A stretch of 64,000 bases of DNA from Mangrovimonas sp. YM274 (GTDB lineage Bacteria > Bacteroidota > Bacteroidia > Flavobacteriales > Flavobacteriaceae). The notes below the pieces were generated by a model. It searched no databases. It was not told the DNA's origin and saw nothing but the letters and a program-made list of their open reading frames with translations. Positions 35,201 through 43,398 of this stretch are shown piece by piece; position 1 is the first letter of the stretch; each line of letters starts with the position of its first letter. The position numbers and the translations under genes are program-made. The DNA lies in assembly GCF_030908385.1 (NCBI RefSeq), contig NZ_CP133091.1:1722128-1786127 (forward strand). The letters run 5' to 3'.

Positions 35201-36454
35201 ATGATTAAAAAAATACACAAAAAGTGGTTATTGTCTGCGGGATTTGCAGCAACAATGCTAACGGTAAATGCACAAACAGCGTTGAATTTTGATGGTTATG
35301 GTGATTATATCATCACAGATTTATATGGGCCTCAGGGGAACTCTGCCAGAACGGTTGAAGCTTGGGTGGATCACTCTGGTAGTGGTCAGGATATTATTGT
35401 AGAATGGGGTGGTGGCGATGTAACTCCGGAGGGAGGACCTCGCTTCACTTTTAAATTTCAGGACAGAAAGTTACAGATAGAAACAGGGGGAGGGGCAACC
35501 AATAGGCTTACAGGTACCACTTACAACCCTTTGGGATGGCATCATGTTGCGGTAACTTACGATCCTTCTTTAGAGAGCAATCAATATAAACTTTATCTGG
35601 ATGGCGAAATAGAAGCTCAAGGGAATTTTACAGGTACAGGAACTAACACGTCCAATGTGGCTCCTATTCAAATTGGCGCTAGAGCTGGAAACCCAGAGAA
35701 TACAGGATATAACGGAACTATTGATGATGTGCGAATTTGGAATGTAGCGAGAACCCAAGGTGATATTCAGGAGAACATGAATAGTGAACTTTGTGAATAC
35801 CCAGAAGAATTAATAGCTTACTATAAATTAAACGAAGGCGTACCTGGTGCGGATAACTCTGCTGTTACAACGGTTATAAATGAAGTGTCGCCTTCAGATG
35901 TAAATGAACTGCATAACTTTGGAATGAATGTAGCTTGGACCTCAAATTTTGTAGAAGGATATGTAACTAATGACATCGATATTACAATTACTCAAGGGGA
36001 AACCTCATTTACAGCCAACCAAGCAGATGCTTCTTACCAATGGGTGGATATAGATAATGGACATGCGCCAATTGAAGGGGCAACTGGTCAGACATTTTCG
36101 CCTTCAGAAGAGGGTAATTATGCGGTTGAAATTACCGTTGGGGGATGTGTGGAAATGTCTGTGACGGTTTATTATGAAAATGATTCCTTAGGGATAGATG
36201 ATGAGGTTTTTGCACAAGGTCTGCAATTGTATCCTAACCCAACCTCAGGGGACTTAAATGTTTCTTTAAATGGTGTTTACCAAACCGTAGAGGCACAATT
36301 GGTGTCTATTACAGGGAAAGTAGTTGGACAATACCAATTCAGCAATACCAATGGGTTTTCATTGGGTCTTAACAATGTTAATTCAGGAGTGTATTTCTTG
36401 AATTTAAAAGCTGGGCAGTTGGAAGCTGTAACCTTAAAAGTTGTTAAAATGTAA
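35201..36454 (+). CDS. LamG-domain secreted protein 7 (T9SS cargo)
   Basis: 417 residues from the ATG at 35201 (MIKKIHKKWLLSAGFAAT); an in-frame ATG 21 bp upstream is less likely by comparison with the sisters. Signal peptide to about 25, a LamG domain of a subtype found only once here (YIITDLYGPQGNSARTVEAW, IIVEWGGGDVTPEGGPRF, WHHVAVTYDPSLESNQYKLY, IDDVRIWNVARTQGDIQ), Ig-like module (ADASYQWVDIDNGHAPIEGA) and T9SS type A tail (LQLYPNPTSGDLNVSLNG). The tail diverges more from those of proteins 1-6. Confidence 0.88.
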   Translation: MIKKIHKKWLLSAGFAATMLTVNAQTALNFDGYGDYIITDLYGPQGNSARTVEAWVDHSGSGQDIIVEWGGGDVTPEGGPRFTFKFQDRKLQIETGGGATNRLTGTTYNPLGWHHVAVTYDPSLESNQYKLYLDGEIEAQGNFTGTGTNTSNVAPIQIGARAGNPENTGYNGTIDDVRIWNVARTQGDIQENMNSELCEYPEELIAYYKLNEGVPGADNSAVTTVINEVSPSDVNELHNFGMNVAWTSNFVEGYVTNDIDITITQGETSFTANQADASYQWVDIDNGHAPIEGATGQTFSPSEEGNYAVEITVGGCVEMSVTVYYENDSLGIDDEVFAQGLQLYPNPTSGDLNVSLNGVYQTVEAQLVSITGKVVGQYQFSNTNGFSLGLNNVNSGVYFLNLKAGQLEAVTLKVVKM

Positions 36455-36480
36455 TTGAGAGAATTTACATTTTACAAAGA

Positions 36481-36512
36481 AGCCAATGCGTAATGCATTG
36501 GCTTTATTTTTT
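36481..36512 (+). terminator. Terminator of LamG gene 7
   Basis: AGCCAATGC (36481-36489) pairs with GCATTGGCT (36495-36503), then T-rich. It ends 20 bp before the rlpA stop codon on the other strand. Confidence 0.8.
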
Positions 36513-36534
36513 GTAGTTGGAATCCCTATATAAT

Positions 36535-37254
36535 TTATGAAGTGGTAAGATCTACGATAAAACAGTCGGGATATTTTTTCTCAAAATGATCTCTAAAATT
36601 TTCAGCTTTACTACGGGTGTTGAATTTTCCAAGAATCAGGGAATAGATTTTTACACCATTAATGGTTTTTACCTGCACAGTAACTTCTTTTTGGTAGCTA
36701 ATCTTTAAATTATCTGCCAAGCGAATAAGATTGGCCAATTCTTGAAAACTTCCTATCTGAACACCTATCCAATCTGGTTTTACTCTGTCTATGGCAAGTT
36801 CATAAAATTCCGATTCTACAGGTGGTGTTGTAATAGTATTTGAAGAATTATTGGCAGTTTCCGAAACGGAAGCAATAGGCTCTTCAATATTAGGTGCTGA
36901 TAAATCATCGGTTTCCAATACTTCTATAACTACGTCGGCGACGCCTGCAGCTACAAAATCCAATTTATGAGCAATGGATTTAGAGAGGTCTATAATGCGT
37001 CCGCTTACAAAAGGACCTCTGTCATTCACCTTTACATAGGCTACTTTATTATTAGCAAGGTTAGTGACCTTTAGCATAGTGCCAAAAGGTAGGTTTCTGT
37101 GCGCGGCTGTGGCATTTTTGTGATAATAAGGCTCGCCACTGGCGGTAAGCCGTCCTTCAAACTTGTCGCCGTAAAACGAGGCTTTACCTGTTTGAACTTG
37201 AGCGGAAAGCAATGTGGTAAACAATGAGAGAATAAGTAGGGTAAAAATTTTCAT
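36535..37254 (-). CDS. rlpA: Septal ring lytic transglycosylase RlpA family protein with SPOR domain
   Basis: 239 residues. Signal peptide to about 18 (TLLSAQ), double-psi beta-barrel domain about 20-105 (GKASFYGDKFEGRLTASGE, LPFGTMLKVTNL, VKVNDRGPFVSGRIIDLS), a low-complexity linker rich in Ser, Glu and Thr, and a C-terminal SPOR domain about 165-237 (WIGVQIGSFQELANLIRLA) that binds denuded septal peptidoglycan. The conserved Asp in NDRGPF is present. It likely cleaves or binds glycan strands at the division site. It sits on the minus strand inside the LamG array. Confidence 0.92.
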   Translation of the reverse strand: MKIFTLLILSLFTTLLSAQVQTGKASFYGDKFEGRLTASGEPYYHKNATAAHRNLPFGTMLKVTNLANNKVAYVKVNDRGPFVSGRIIDLSKSIAHKLDFVAAGVADVVIEVLETDDLSAPNIEEPIASVSETANNSSNTITTPPVESEFYELAIDRVKPDWIGVQIGSFQELANLIRLADNLKISYQKEVTVQVKTINGVKIYSLILGKFNTRSKAENFRDHFEKKYPDCFIVDLTTS

Positions 37255-37426
37255 AGGGTTTTGGGGCGTTGATTAGTTAAACAGACCGGCAATATACATA
37301 AAGTTGATAAGAAAATTCAAACAGGAAAGGGCCGATAAAAGTCAAGTTTTAAAATACGTATTGTACCGCATGAAAACACTAATAGTCATGAATACCATAA
37401 TATTGAGAAGTATCAACATTTTCAAG

Positions 37427-37485
37427 GTTAATTATGGGTTAATCCGGCTACATATGGCGAAAGACTTAATGGGAAAGTATTTTTT
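37427..37485 (+). promoter_or_regulatory. LamG promoter 8
   Basis: GTTAATTATGGGTTAA from 37427, -7-like TATTTTTT at 37478-37485 (51 bp), ATG at 37508, 81 bp after repeat start. The leader before the ATG differs from that of genes 1-6. Confidence 0.55.
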
Positions 37486-37507
37486 TTGCTAAAAATTAAT
37501 AGAAGTT

Positions 37508-38758
37508 ATGATGAAACAATTACACAAAAAATTAGTGTTGTCTGCTTTGGCTGCAGGCTCATTTTTAATATCCAATGCCCAAACTGGAATTAATTTTGAT
37601 GGTGTCGATGACCATATTCAAACAACGGTACTTCCTGTAACAGCTACCAATCCAAGAACTGTTGAGGTTTGGATTAGAACTACTAAAAATTCGATCCCTA
37701 CCAATCAAGGAGGAGATGGACAAAGTGTGATTTGCGATTGGGGAAAGGATAATACAGGTAATCGGTTTACATTTAATATTTTAGGGAATAATGCGTTGAG
37801 GATCGAAGTAGGTGGCGGAGGTGTAAATGCAACTACCGCGGTAAATGATGGTTTATGGCACCATGTGGCTGTGGTTTTTGAGTCTTTTGCTTCAACGAAT
37901 CATTCAGTGAAATTTTATGTGGACGGAAATTTGGATGCAGAAGGGATTTTAGATAAGTATGCCTACATTCTTTCTACAGGTACCAACCTTAAAATAGGTG
38001 AGAAGATTACTGGAGATAAGAATTTTGAAGGCGATATGGATGAGTTCCGAATCTGGAATAGAGTATTGACCCAAGAAGAACTTCAAAGCAGAATGTACAG
38101 AGAACTTTGTGGAGATGAAGAAGGCTTGGTGGTATACTACCCTTTTAGTGTGGGGACGCCTAATGGAGATAATACCGTAATCAATGAAGCGATCAATGAA
38201 GCAGATATGGAAGATATTGGTACTTTAAACGATTTCGCTTTAACAGGAACATCTTCAAACTGGGTAACTGGCCGTCCTTTGGTGGCGCTTGAAGAGAATA
38301 CTTTGTCTGCAATGCAGGAAGGTGTTAGTTATCAGTGGGTGAATTGCAACAATGCTAGTGAGGCTGTTAGTGGTGCTACTGAGCAAAGCTTCACACCAGA
38401 GGTGTCTGGAACTTATGCGGTTGAAATGACTGTTGAAACGGCAGAGGGAACCTGTGTTACTACTTCAGAATGTATGGAAGTTGAGGTAACCTCTTTAAGT
38501 GTTGAAGATAATGTATTGGAAGGTTTAAGAATTTTTCCAAACCCAACGTCTAACAACATAAATGTAGATTTGAACGAAGTATACGAAACAGTAGAGGCGC
38601 AATTGGTTGCCATTACAGGAAAAGTAGTGGGAGAATACCAATTTAACAACACCAACGGGTTTGATATTGCTTTAGACCAATTAAATTCGGGAGTGTATTT
38701 CTTAAACTTAAAGGTGGACCAATCGGAAACCGTTACAATAAAAGTTGTTAAGATGTAA
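37508..38758 (+). CDS. LamG-domain secreted protein 8 (T9SS cargo)
   Basis: 416 residues. Signal peptide to about 24 (FLISNAQ), LamG domain of subtype C (HIQTTVLPVTATNPRTVEVW, IRTTKNSIPTNQGGDGQSV, LWHHVAVVFESFASTNHSVK, MDEFRIWNRVLTQEELQSRM), Ig-like module (EGVSYQWVNCNNASEAVSGA), T9SS type A tail (LRIFPNPTSNNINVDLNE ... VVKM). It is separated from the first seven by rlpA, and its tail and untranslated regions are more divergent. Confidence 0.88.
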   Translation: MMKQLHKKLVLSALAAGSFLISNAQTGINFDGVDDHIQTTVLPVTATNPRTVEVWIRTTKNSIPTNQGGDGQSVICDWGKDNTGNRFTFNILGNNALRIEVGGGGVNATTAVNDGLWHHVAVVFESFASTNHSVKFYVDGNLDAEGILDKYAYILSTGTNLKIGEKITGDKNFEGDMDEFRIWNRVLTQEELQSRMYRELCGDEEGLVVYYPFSVGTPNGDNTVINEAINEADMEDIGTLNDFALTGTSSNWVTGRPLVALEENTLSAMQEGVSYQWVNCNNASEAVSGATEQSFTPEVSGTYAVEMTVETAEGTCVTTSECMEVEVTSLSVEDNVLEGLRIFPNPTSNNINVDLNEVYETVEAQLVAITGKVVGEYQFNNTNGFDIALDQLNSGVYFLNLKVDQSETVTIKVVKM

Positions 38759-38784
38759 TCGAAGGATTACGCCTTTAGTGATGA

Positions 38785-38812
38785 AGCCAATGCATTTGCA
38801 TTGGCTTCTTTT
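38785..38812 (+). terminator. Terminator of LamG gene 8
   Basis: AGCCAATGCA (38785-38794) pairs with TGCATTGGCT (38797-38806), loop of two bases, then a T-rich tail. Confidence 0.8.
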
Positions 38813-38859
38813 GTTTTAGTTGTAAGTAGTTGATTGTAAGTCGATAGAGGGTTTACTAG

Positions 38860-38921
38860 GTTAAATATAGGTTAAATACTGTGTATTTTTTGCTTTTTAA
38901 AAGTGTTGTTTAATAAATTTT
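38860..38921 (+). promoter_or_regulatory. LamG promoter 9
   Basis: GTTAAATATAGGTTAA from 38860, -7-like TAAATTTT at 38914-38921 (54 bp), ATG at 38943, 83 bp after repeat start. Confidence 0.6.
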
Positions 38922-38942
38922 TAACAACAAAACACATTATTT

Positions 38943-40190
38943 ATGATAACAAAACTACCTTTTAGATTACTAAAAACTTTTTTGATTTTTATGACTCCCA
39001 TTGCGATAGTAGCGCAAACGGGACTCAATTTTGATGGCGTTGATGATTATGTGCAATCAGAGGCGACTCCAGTTACAGGAAGTGCAGAACGCACTATTGA
39101 AGCTTGGATTAAAACGACTAAAAATTCTTTGCCCATCAACCAAGGAGGAGATGGCCAAAGTGTTATTAGTGATTGGGGCTATGCTTCAACTGGAGCAAGA
39201 TTTACATTTAATGTATTGTGGAGTAACGCAATCCGTCTGGAGGTTCAAGGAAACGGGGTGAGTGGAAGCATTCCGGTAAACGATGGAGAATGGCACCATG
39301 TTGCCGTGGTGTATAACCCCTCGGCACCCTATGAAATAAGCCTCTATGTAGATGGGGAATTAGACACTCAAAACAATTTATCTGTGGGTGTTAACACGTC
39401 AACAATTACTAAACTGCGCTTGGGTAAACGTGTTGATGATAATGGGCTGTTTCAAGGAGAAATGGACGAATATCGTATTTGGGATATAGCGCTTAGTCAA
39501 GCAGAAATTCAGGAGCGTATGAACACCGAATTATGTGGTGATGAGACCGGCTTATTGGTCTACTATCCTTTTAACGAAGGAATACCGCAAACCGATAATT
39601 CAGCGGTTGATACCGTAACCGATTTAGGGAGTCTGGGAGAGAGCGGTACCTTGAATAATTTCGCCTTGAATGGTTTATCTTCCAACTGGACAATGGGTGC
39701 TGATATTACTGGTGGTATAGATAACGAAATTACTTTAGCTGCAGGTGTCCTTACCGCAACAGAAACAGGAGCAACATACCAGTGGTTTAATTGTGGTGAT
39801 GGCAATAGTGCTGTAGAAGGTGCCACAGCACAAACATTTACTCCTGAAACTTCGGGAACCTATGCTGTTGAAATTACAAGTGAAGGATGTGTAACCACCT
39901 CTACTTGTATGTATGTGGATGCCTCATTGGGTATTGAAGACACCTTGTTAAATGCAACAAAACTCTATCCAAACCCAACCAAAGATATGTTAACATTAGA
40001 GTTGGCCAATACTTATGAAACGATAGAAATGGAATTGGTATCGGTTACGGGAAAAATTATTGCTAAATACCAGTACTATAATGACAACAAGTTTCTGGTA
40101 GATCTTCAGGGAGTTGCTACTGGTTTGTATTTTCTTAGGATTGAAGTAGATGGGCATGATTCAGTTGCATTTAAGGTAATCAAAGAATAA
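38943..40190 (+). CDS. LamG-domain secreted protein 9 (T9SS cargo), most divergent member
   Basis: 415 residues. A different signal peptide (MITKLPFRLLKTFLIFMT, cleavage near IVAQ at 24), LamG domain of subtype C (YVQSEATPVTGSAERTIEAW, IKTTKNSLPINQGGDGQSV, EWHHVAVVYNPSAPYEISLY, MDEYRIWDIALSQAEIQERM), Ig-like module (TGATYQWFNCGDGNSAVEGA) and a T9SS type A tail that differs from all the others (TKLYPNPTKDMLTLELANTY, end KVIKE rather than KVVKM). The LamG part is kept while the ends differ, so it appears to have escaped the homogenisation seen in genes 1-6. Confidence 0.88.
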   Translation: MITKLPFRLLKTFLIFMTPIAIVAQTGLNFDGVDDYVQSEATPVTGSAERTIEAWIKTTKNSLPINQGGDGQSVISDWGYASTGARFTFNVLWSNAIRLEVQGNGVSGSIPVNDGEWHHVAVVYNPSAPYEISLYVDGELDTQNNLSVGVNTSTITKLRLGKRVDDNGLFQGEMDEYRIWDIALSQAEIQERMNTELCGDETGLLVYYPFNEGIPQTDNSAVDTVTDLGSLGESGTLNNFALNGLSSNWTMGADITGGIDNEITLAAGVLTATETGATYQWFNCGDGNSAVEGATAQTFTPETSGTYAVEITSEGCVTTSTCMYVDASLGIEDTLLNATKLYPNPTKDMLTLELANTYETIEMELVSVTGKIIAKYQYYNDNKFLVDLQGVATGLYFLRIEVDGHDSVAFKVIKE

Positions 40191-40211
40191 ATTGGTTTTA
40201 ATTAGTTGAAG

Positions 40212-40245
40212 TCTCCCGTTGCTGCATTTGTGACGGGAGATTTTT
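40212..40245 (+). terminator. Terminator of LamG gene 9
   Basis: TCTCCCGT (40212-40219) pairs with ACGGGAGA (40233-40240), loop of 13, then five T. The sequence is unrelated to the AGCCAA hairpins of the other members. Confidence 0.75.
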
Positions 40246-40276
40246 AGTTTGGTCATAAATAACTTAAAATCTATCC

Positions 40277-40555
40277 ATGGTTATCCTGATTGTTTTGGTG
40301 GTTGCCATACTGCAGTATGTCCTACTGCGGAAATTTAGCCATATTCGATATATTCAAAACTTGGTTACCGCATTGGTGTTGTGTCTTTACATTCATGTTT
40401 TTCCTACATTTCTTACCGATGTGTTAACGGACGGGAAGGAAATTAAATGTGGACTCCCAACAATGGGAATTTATTTAGGGTTTTGGATGTTTGGAGGCGC
40501 AACAGCAATAACCATTTATTTGGTGCAAATTGTAAAAGTTCAGTCAGGTAATTAG
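40277..40555 (+). CDS. Small membrane protein, unknown function
   Basis: 92 residues with about three hydrophobic segments (about 1-15 VILIVLVVAILQYVLL, 28-45 LVTALVLCLYIHVFPTFL, 66-86 GIYLGFWMFGGATAITIYLV). It converges with the next gene (3 bp between the stops) and has no recognised family. It could be a short integral membrane protein of the inner membrane. Confidence 0.6.
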   Translation: MVILIVLVVAILQYVLLRKFSHIRYIQNLVTALVLCLYIHVFPTFLTDVLTDGKEIKCGLPTMGIYLGFWMFGGATAITIYLVQIVKVQSGN

Positions 40556-40558
40556 TTG

Positions 40559-41035
40559 TTATTGTTGAAGGGAGTCTAATTCTATGTTATAATCATATTG
40601 TAAGTCTTCGTGCAAAACCGATATTTTTTTCCTGAGGCCATTTATTTGTCGGTCAAATAAGTTTTTAAGAGTGATATTGTTGTTTATGGATGGAGAGAAT
40701 TCTTTTAGTTTTTTACAAAAATAGAGGAGCAATTCCACTTCAGTTTCTTTCTTTAAGGAATACCGAATGTATTTTTGAACACCTCTTAAAATTTTCCGTA
40801 CACTTTTTTTGATGTAGAAATAACTACTGGTATTAATTTCTTCAAATTGGCTGTCCATAGTCATTTTTACGGCGTCGATATAGCCTTGTTCGTCATGAGA
40901 CTCAAAAAGAAGGTAGGTAAGCAGTTCTTTATTTTCCTTTTTAAAGCGTGAAAGACGCAGGCAGAGGGTGATTAATTCTTCTTGACTTAGGTGCTGTAAT
41001 TCTTTTTTTATGTTGGAAACAGATTCTGTATGCAT
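40559..41035 (-). CDS. Conserved hypothetical protein
   Basis: 158 residues, no signal peptide or membrane segment, highly helical and charged (IKKELQHLSQEELITLCLRL at the start, then KKSVRKILRGVQKYIRYSL near 78). I do not know the family. It is the last gene of a probable four-gene operon: methyltransferase, DoxX, DUF202 and this gene, with 11 bp to the DUF202 gene. Confidence 0.6.
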   Translation of the reverse strand: MHTESVSNIKKELQHLSQEELITLCLRLSRFKKENKELLTYLLFESHDEQGYIDAVKMTMDSQFEEINTSSYFYIKKSVRKILRGVQKYIRYSLKKETEVELLLYFCKKLKEFSPSINNNITLKNLFDRQINGLRKKISVLHEDLQYDYNIELDSLQQ

Positions 41036-41046
41036 ATAGTATCAAA

Positions 41047-41319
41047 TCAAACATTGTAGTGTTTTCTAATCAATCGTCTCACGTAAATTAATCTAACAAT
41101 GCCAATGGTAAGTATAATGGGGGTAATGGCAATAAGAATAACGCCAAAGGGTTTCATACTGTTGAACAACTCTATTTTTAAAATAGTGATGCCCGTTCCC
41201 AAAAAGACGATTGCCGTTCTAAAATAGGCCAAAAAGGTGCGCTCGTTGGCTAGTTTGGTGCGCTCAATGGCCAACCAGTCTCTCGTAATTAATTTAGGTT
41301 TATCTTCCGTAGTGCTCAT
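41047..41319 (-). CDS. DUF202 family membrane protein
   Basis: 90 residues. The DUF202 signature RDWLAIERTKLANERTFLAY at 11-30 with FRTAIVFLGTGITILK, then membrane segments at about 34-50 and 58-78. YidH-like inner-membrane proteins of this family have no firmly known role. Its start overlaps the DoxX stop codon by 4 bp, so the two are translationally coupled. Confidence 0.85.
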   Translation of the reverse strand: MSTTEDKPKLITRDWLAIERTKLANERTFLAYFRTAIVFLGTGITILKIELFNSMKPFGVILIAITPIILTIGIVRLIYVRRLIRKHYNV

Positions 41320-41699
41320 TTTTTTAATCGATTGTCCAATGAGTAGCCGCCTGGTCCCATCAAAAATATAGCCAGATATCCAGCAAGATACAAAAGGGCT
41401 TTTTCTTTAGTGCCAATAGGATCTTGAAGGTGAACTACAAAGGCTGCAACGGCCATGGTAATGATTATGGGAATGGAGCTTATTTTGGTCTTTAGCCCTA
41501 AAATTACAGCAATGGGGGCCAATACCTCGGCTATTAATGTGAGTATTAGCGAAGTGGTGGCGCCAAGGCCTATAGGGTCAGCAAATTCAATTGGTGATGC
41601 AAACAACCGTGGTATTTTTGGGATGCCATGGGTTAGCATTAACCCTGAAAATACGACTCTTAAAATTAGTAAGGCGAAATCTGATTGTTGTTTTTTCAT
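41316..41699 (-). CDS. DoxX family membrane protein
   Basis: About 127 residues from the start MKKQQSDFALLILRVV at 41699. An ATG 18 codons upstream overlaps the preceding gene and is not family-like. Four hydrophobic helices, the first with ALLILRVVFSGLMLTHGIPK (the Gly/His pattern of DoxX), and a C-terminal LAGYLAIFLMGPGGYSLD. DoxX proteins are small inner-membrane proteins associated with redox or sulfur metabolism; role here unknown. It lies 4 bp after the methyltransferase gene and overlaps the DUF202 gene. Confidence 0.85.
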   Translation of the reverse strand: MKKQQSDFALLILRVVFSGLMLTHGIPKIPRLFASPIEFADPIGLGATTSLILTLIAEVLAPIAVILGLKTKISSIPIIITMAVAAFVVHLQDPIGTKEKALLYLAGYLAIFLMGPGGYSLDNRLKK

Positions 41700-41703
41700 A
41701 AAA

Positions 41704-43314
41704 TTAGGATGAAACTCCTTTAAATAAGTTAATACTAACACTGGCAAGTTCATTATTGGGAAACTTAGAAGCGTATTGCGTTACGGGAACCAAACCGGCC
41801 TCTTTTGCCAGGGCTATAAAGATATCAATTTCCAAAATATATTGGTCGCTAAAACCATGGGTAGCATCATAAGCTGTAGCAGGTGTTTTGCCTAGGTTGT
41901 TCGCTATGAGTTCTGGAGCTATAGTATGAAGCTCTATGATTAGAAGTCCAAAGCGTTCTACATAAGGTTTCCAGCGTTGAAAATGTTCTAGAAGAGAATC
42001 TTCTACCAAACTGTTTTTGAGGCGTTCTCCTTTATAGGCAAAAGCGCCAGAAGAGGTGCTGGATGTTTTTTGGGGATGTTTTGGTGTGGTCCAGATTCTA
42101 TTGTGGTCCAAAAATGTTCTTACATTTAAGAGATCTTTTAAATCAATGTTGTAATTATCCTTCAAATCTTTTGCTAAAAGGTCGGGTCTGCCCACGTCTC
42201 CCCATATTAGTTTGGCCCATATGTCGGCGGCAATTAAATTGGCTCTGGTAACTTTTAGTGCTGCTTGATTGAGGTCGGCTCCTACCAATAATAAGGGGTG
42301 CTCTTCCAACATAGTGCCTCTTAGGGTTTGGTGTTCTATAACATCAAAAATGTGTTGTAGGAAAGCCCCATTACCACATCCCATGTCCAAAATGCCTTTG
42401 GGCTGTTCGGTGATAGGTTTGTTAAACAGGTCTATAATAACCTGGTCTATAACTTTGAAATAGGTAGAATGGGCACCACCGCTTCCCCAGACATTCATTT
42501 CCCTGTGGACATGTTTTTCGGGCTCGTTTGGACTTTCTGTTTTTAAAATTAAAGGATCTCCAAATATAAGTTCTTCGAGATTGGTAAAGGTGGGAAGGTA
42601 GGAAACGGTCACTCCATAAGCGCTGGCTCGCTTGGCAAAAAATAAGCCTTTATCGGTAAATTGATAGGTGTTTTTCTTTTTGGTAAACCATCCTAGGAAC
42701 GCAAAGAAATCAAGAATTTTTTTAAAGCTTTCAGGGTTTTTGTGGTACTCCTCTGCGGTAAAGGAGGCTTCCATAAAATATTTGTGAAAGAGGCCATTTA
42801 CGCCTAAAAGGACTATTATGGGGGCTACTATAACCCCTTCAATATGTTTTAGTATTTGAAATTCAAGGGAGTTTTCCTCAGTAGTGGGTAGTCCATATTG
42901 CTTTTCGAAATTTTTAAAAACCCGTTCCAGCACTAAAAAGGCATCGGCACCAATACGCTCTTCAGGAAATTTTACTGAATAGGATAGGAGTTGGACGGCC
43001 TCTTGATACAAAGGAATCAGCTGAAATGCATTATGGCTTTGCTCGTTGGTGGAAAATTCAATGGTGTTGTGTTCAGGCTTTGGTACTTGGTATAACCAGC
43101 CTTGGGCACAGAGAATTCTTAAGGCAACATTGAGGTAGCCTTCGTTGGCTTTGAAGTGTTGGGACAGGTCCTGTAAAGTTGCTTTTTGGTGTGTTAACAG
43201 GTATTCAAGGACACCTTTTTTATGTAAGGTAAAAGCGGTGGTAGCTGTAGCAATGCCATCCAAATGTCTAAAAATAGTGCTTCTTAACTGTTGTTTTTCC
43301 TTTTGGGTTAGCAT
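41704..43314 (-). CDS. Class I SAM-dependent methyltransferase with winged-helix N-terminus
   Basis: 536 residues. N-terminal helix-turn-helix-like part (about 1-75, with LHKKGVLEYLLTHQKATLQD and YLNVALRILCAQGWL, the dimerisation fold of O-methyltransferases), a helical middle with a second such domain (about 185-225), then a Rossmann core with the SAM motif ILDMGCGNGAFLQHI near 304-318 and acidic loop VGADLNQAAL near 343. A long insertion and C-terminus (VERFGLLIIELHTI) complete it. Substrate cannot be read; such large two-part methyltransferases occur in polyketide/natural-product and quinone-type chemistry. First gene of a likely operon with DoxX and DUF202. Confidence 0.8.
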   Translation of the reverse strand: MLTQKEKQQLRSTIFRHLDGIATATTAFTLHKKGVLEYLLTHQKATLQDLSQHFKANEGYLNVALRILCAQGWLYQVPKPEHNTIEFSTNEQSHNAFQLIPLYQEAVQLLSYSVKFPEERIGADAFLVLERVFKNFEKQYGLPTTEENSLEFQILKHIEGVIVAPIIVLLGVNGLFHKYFMEASFTAEEYHKNPESFKKILDFFAFLGWFTKKKNTYQFTDKGLFFAKRASAYGVTVSYLPTFTNLEELIFGDPLILKTESPNEPEKHVHREMNVWGSGGAHSTYFKVIDQVIIDLFNKPITEQPKGILDMGCGNGAFLQHIFDVIEHQTLRGTMLEEHPLLLVGADLNQAALKVTRANLIAADIWAKLIWGDVGRPDLLAKDLKDNYNIDLKDLLNVRTFLDHNRIWTTPKHPQKTSSTSSGAFAYKGERLKNSLVEDSLLEHFQRWKPYVERFGLLIIELHTIAPELIANNLGKTPATAYDATHGFSDQYILEIDIFIALAKEAGLVPVTQYASKFPNNELASVSINLFKGVSS

Positions 43315-43343
43315 ACCGACGAAAATGAGTTTCTTATAAATAT

Positions 43344-43377
43344 AAAAAAACCTTCTAGGAAGTCCTAAAAGGTTTTG
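43344..43377 (-). terminator. Terminator of the E1 gene
   Basis: On the minus strand AACCTTTTAGGA pairs with TCCTAGAAGGTT (43349-43374 overall), ending in a run of T. It lies 22 bp after the stop codon of the E1 gene. Confidence 0.75.
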
Positions 43378-43398
43378 TATATAAAAGATTCTTAGTGT

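Noticed and set aside
37304-37492. 62-codon ORF before LamG gene 8
   Set aside because: It covers the promoter and operator of gene 8, has no family likeness and poor composition; most likely not a gene.
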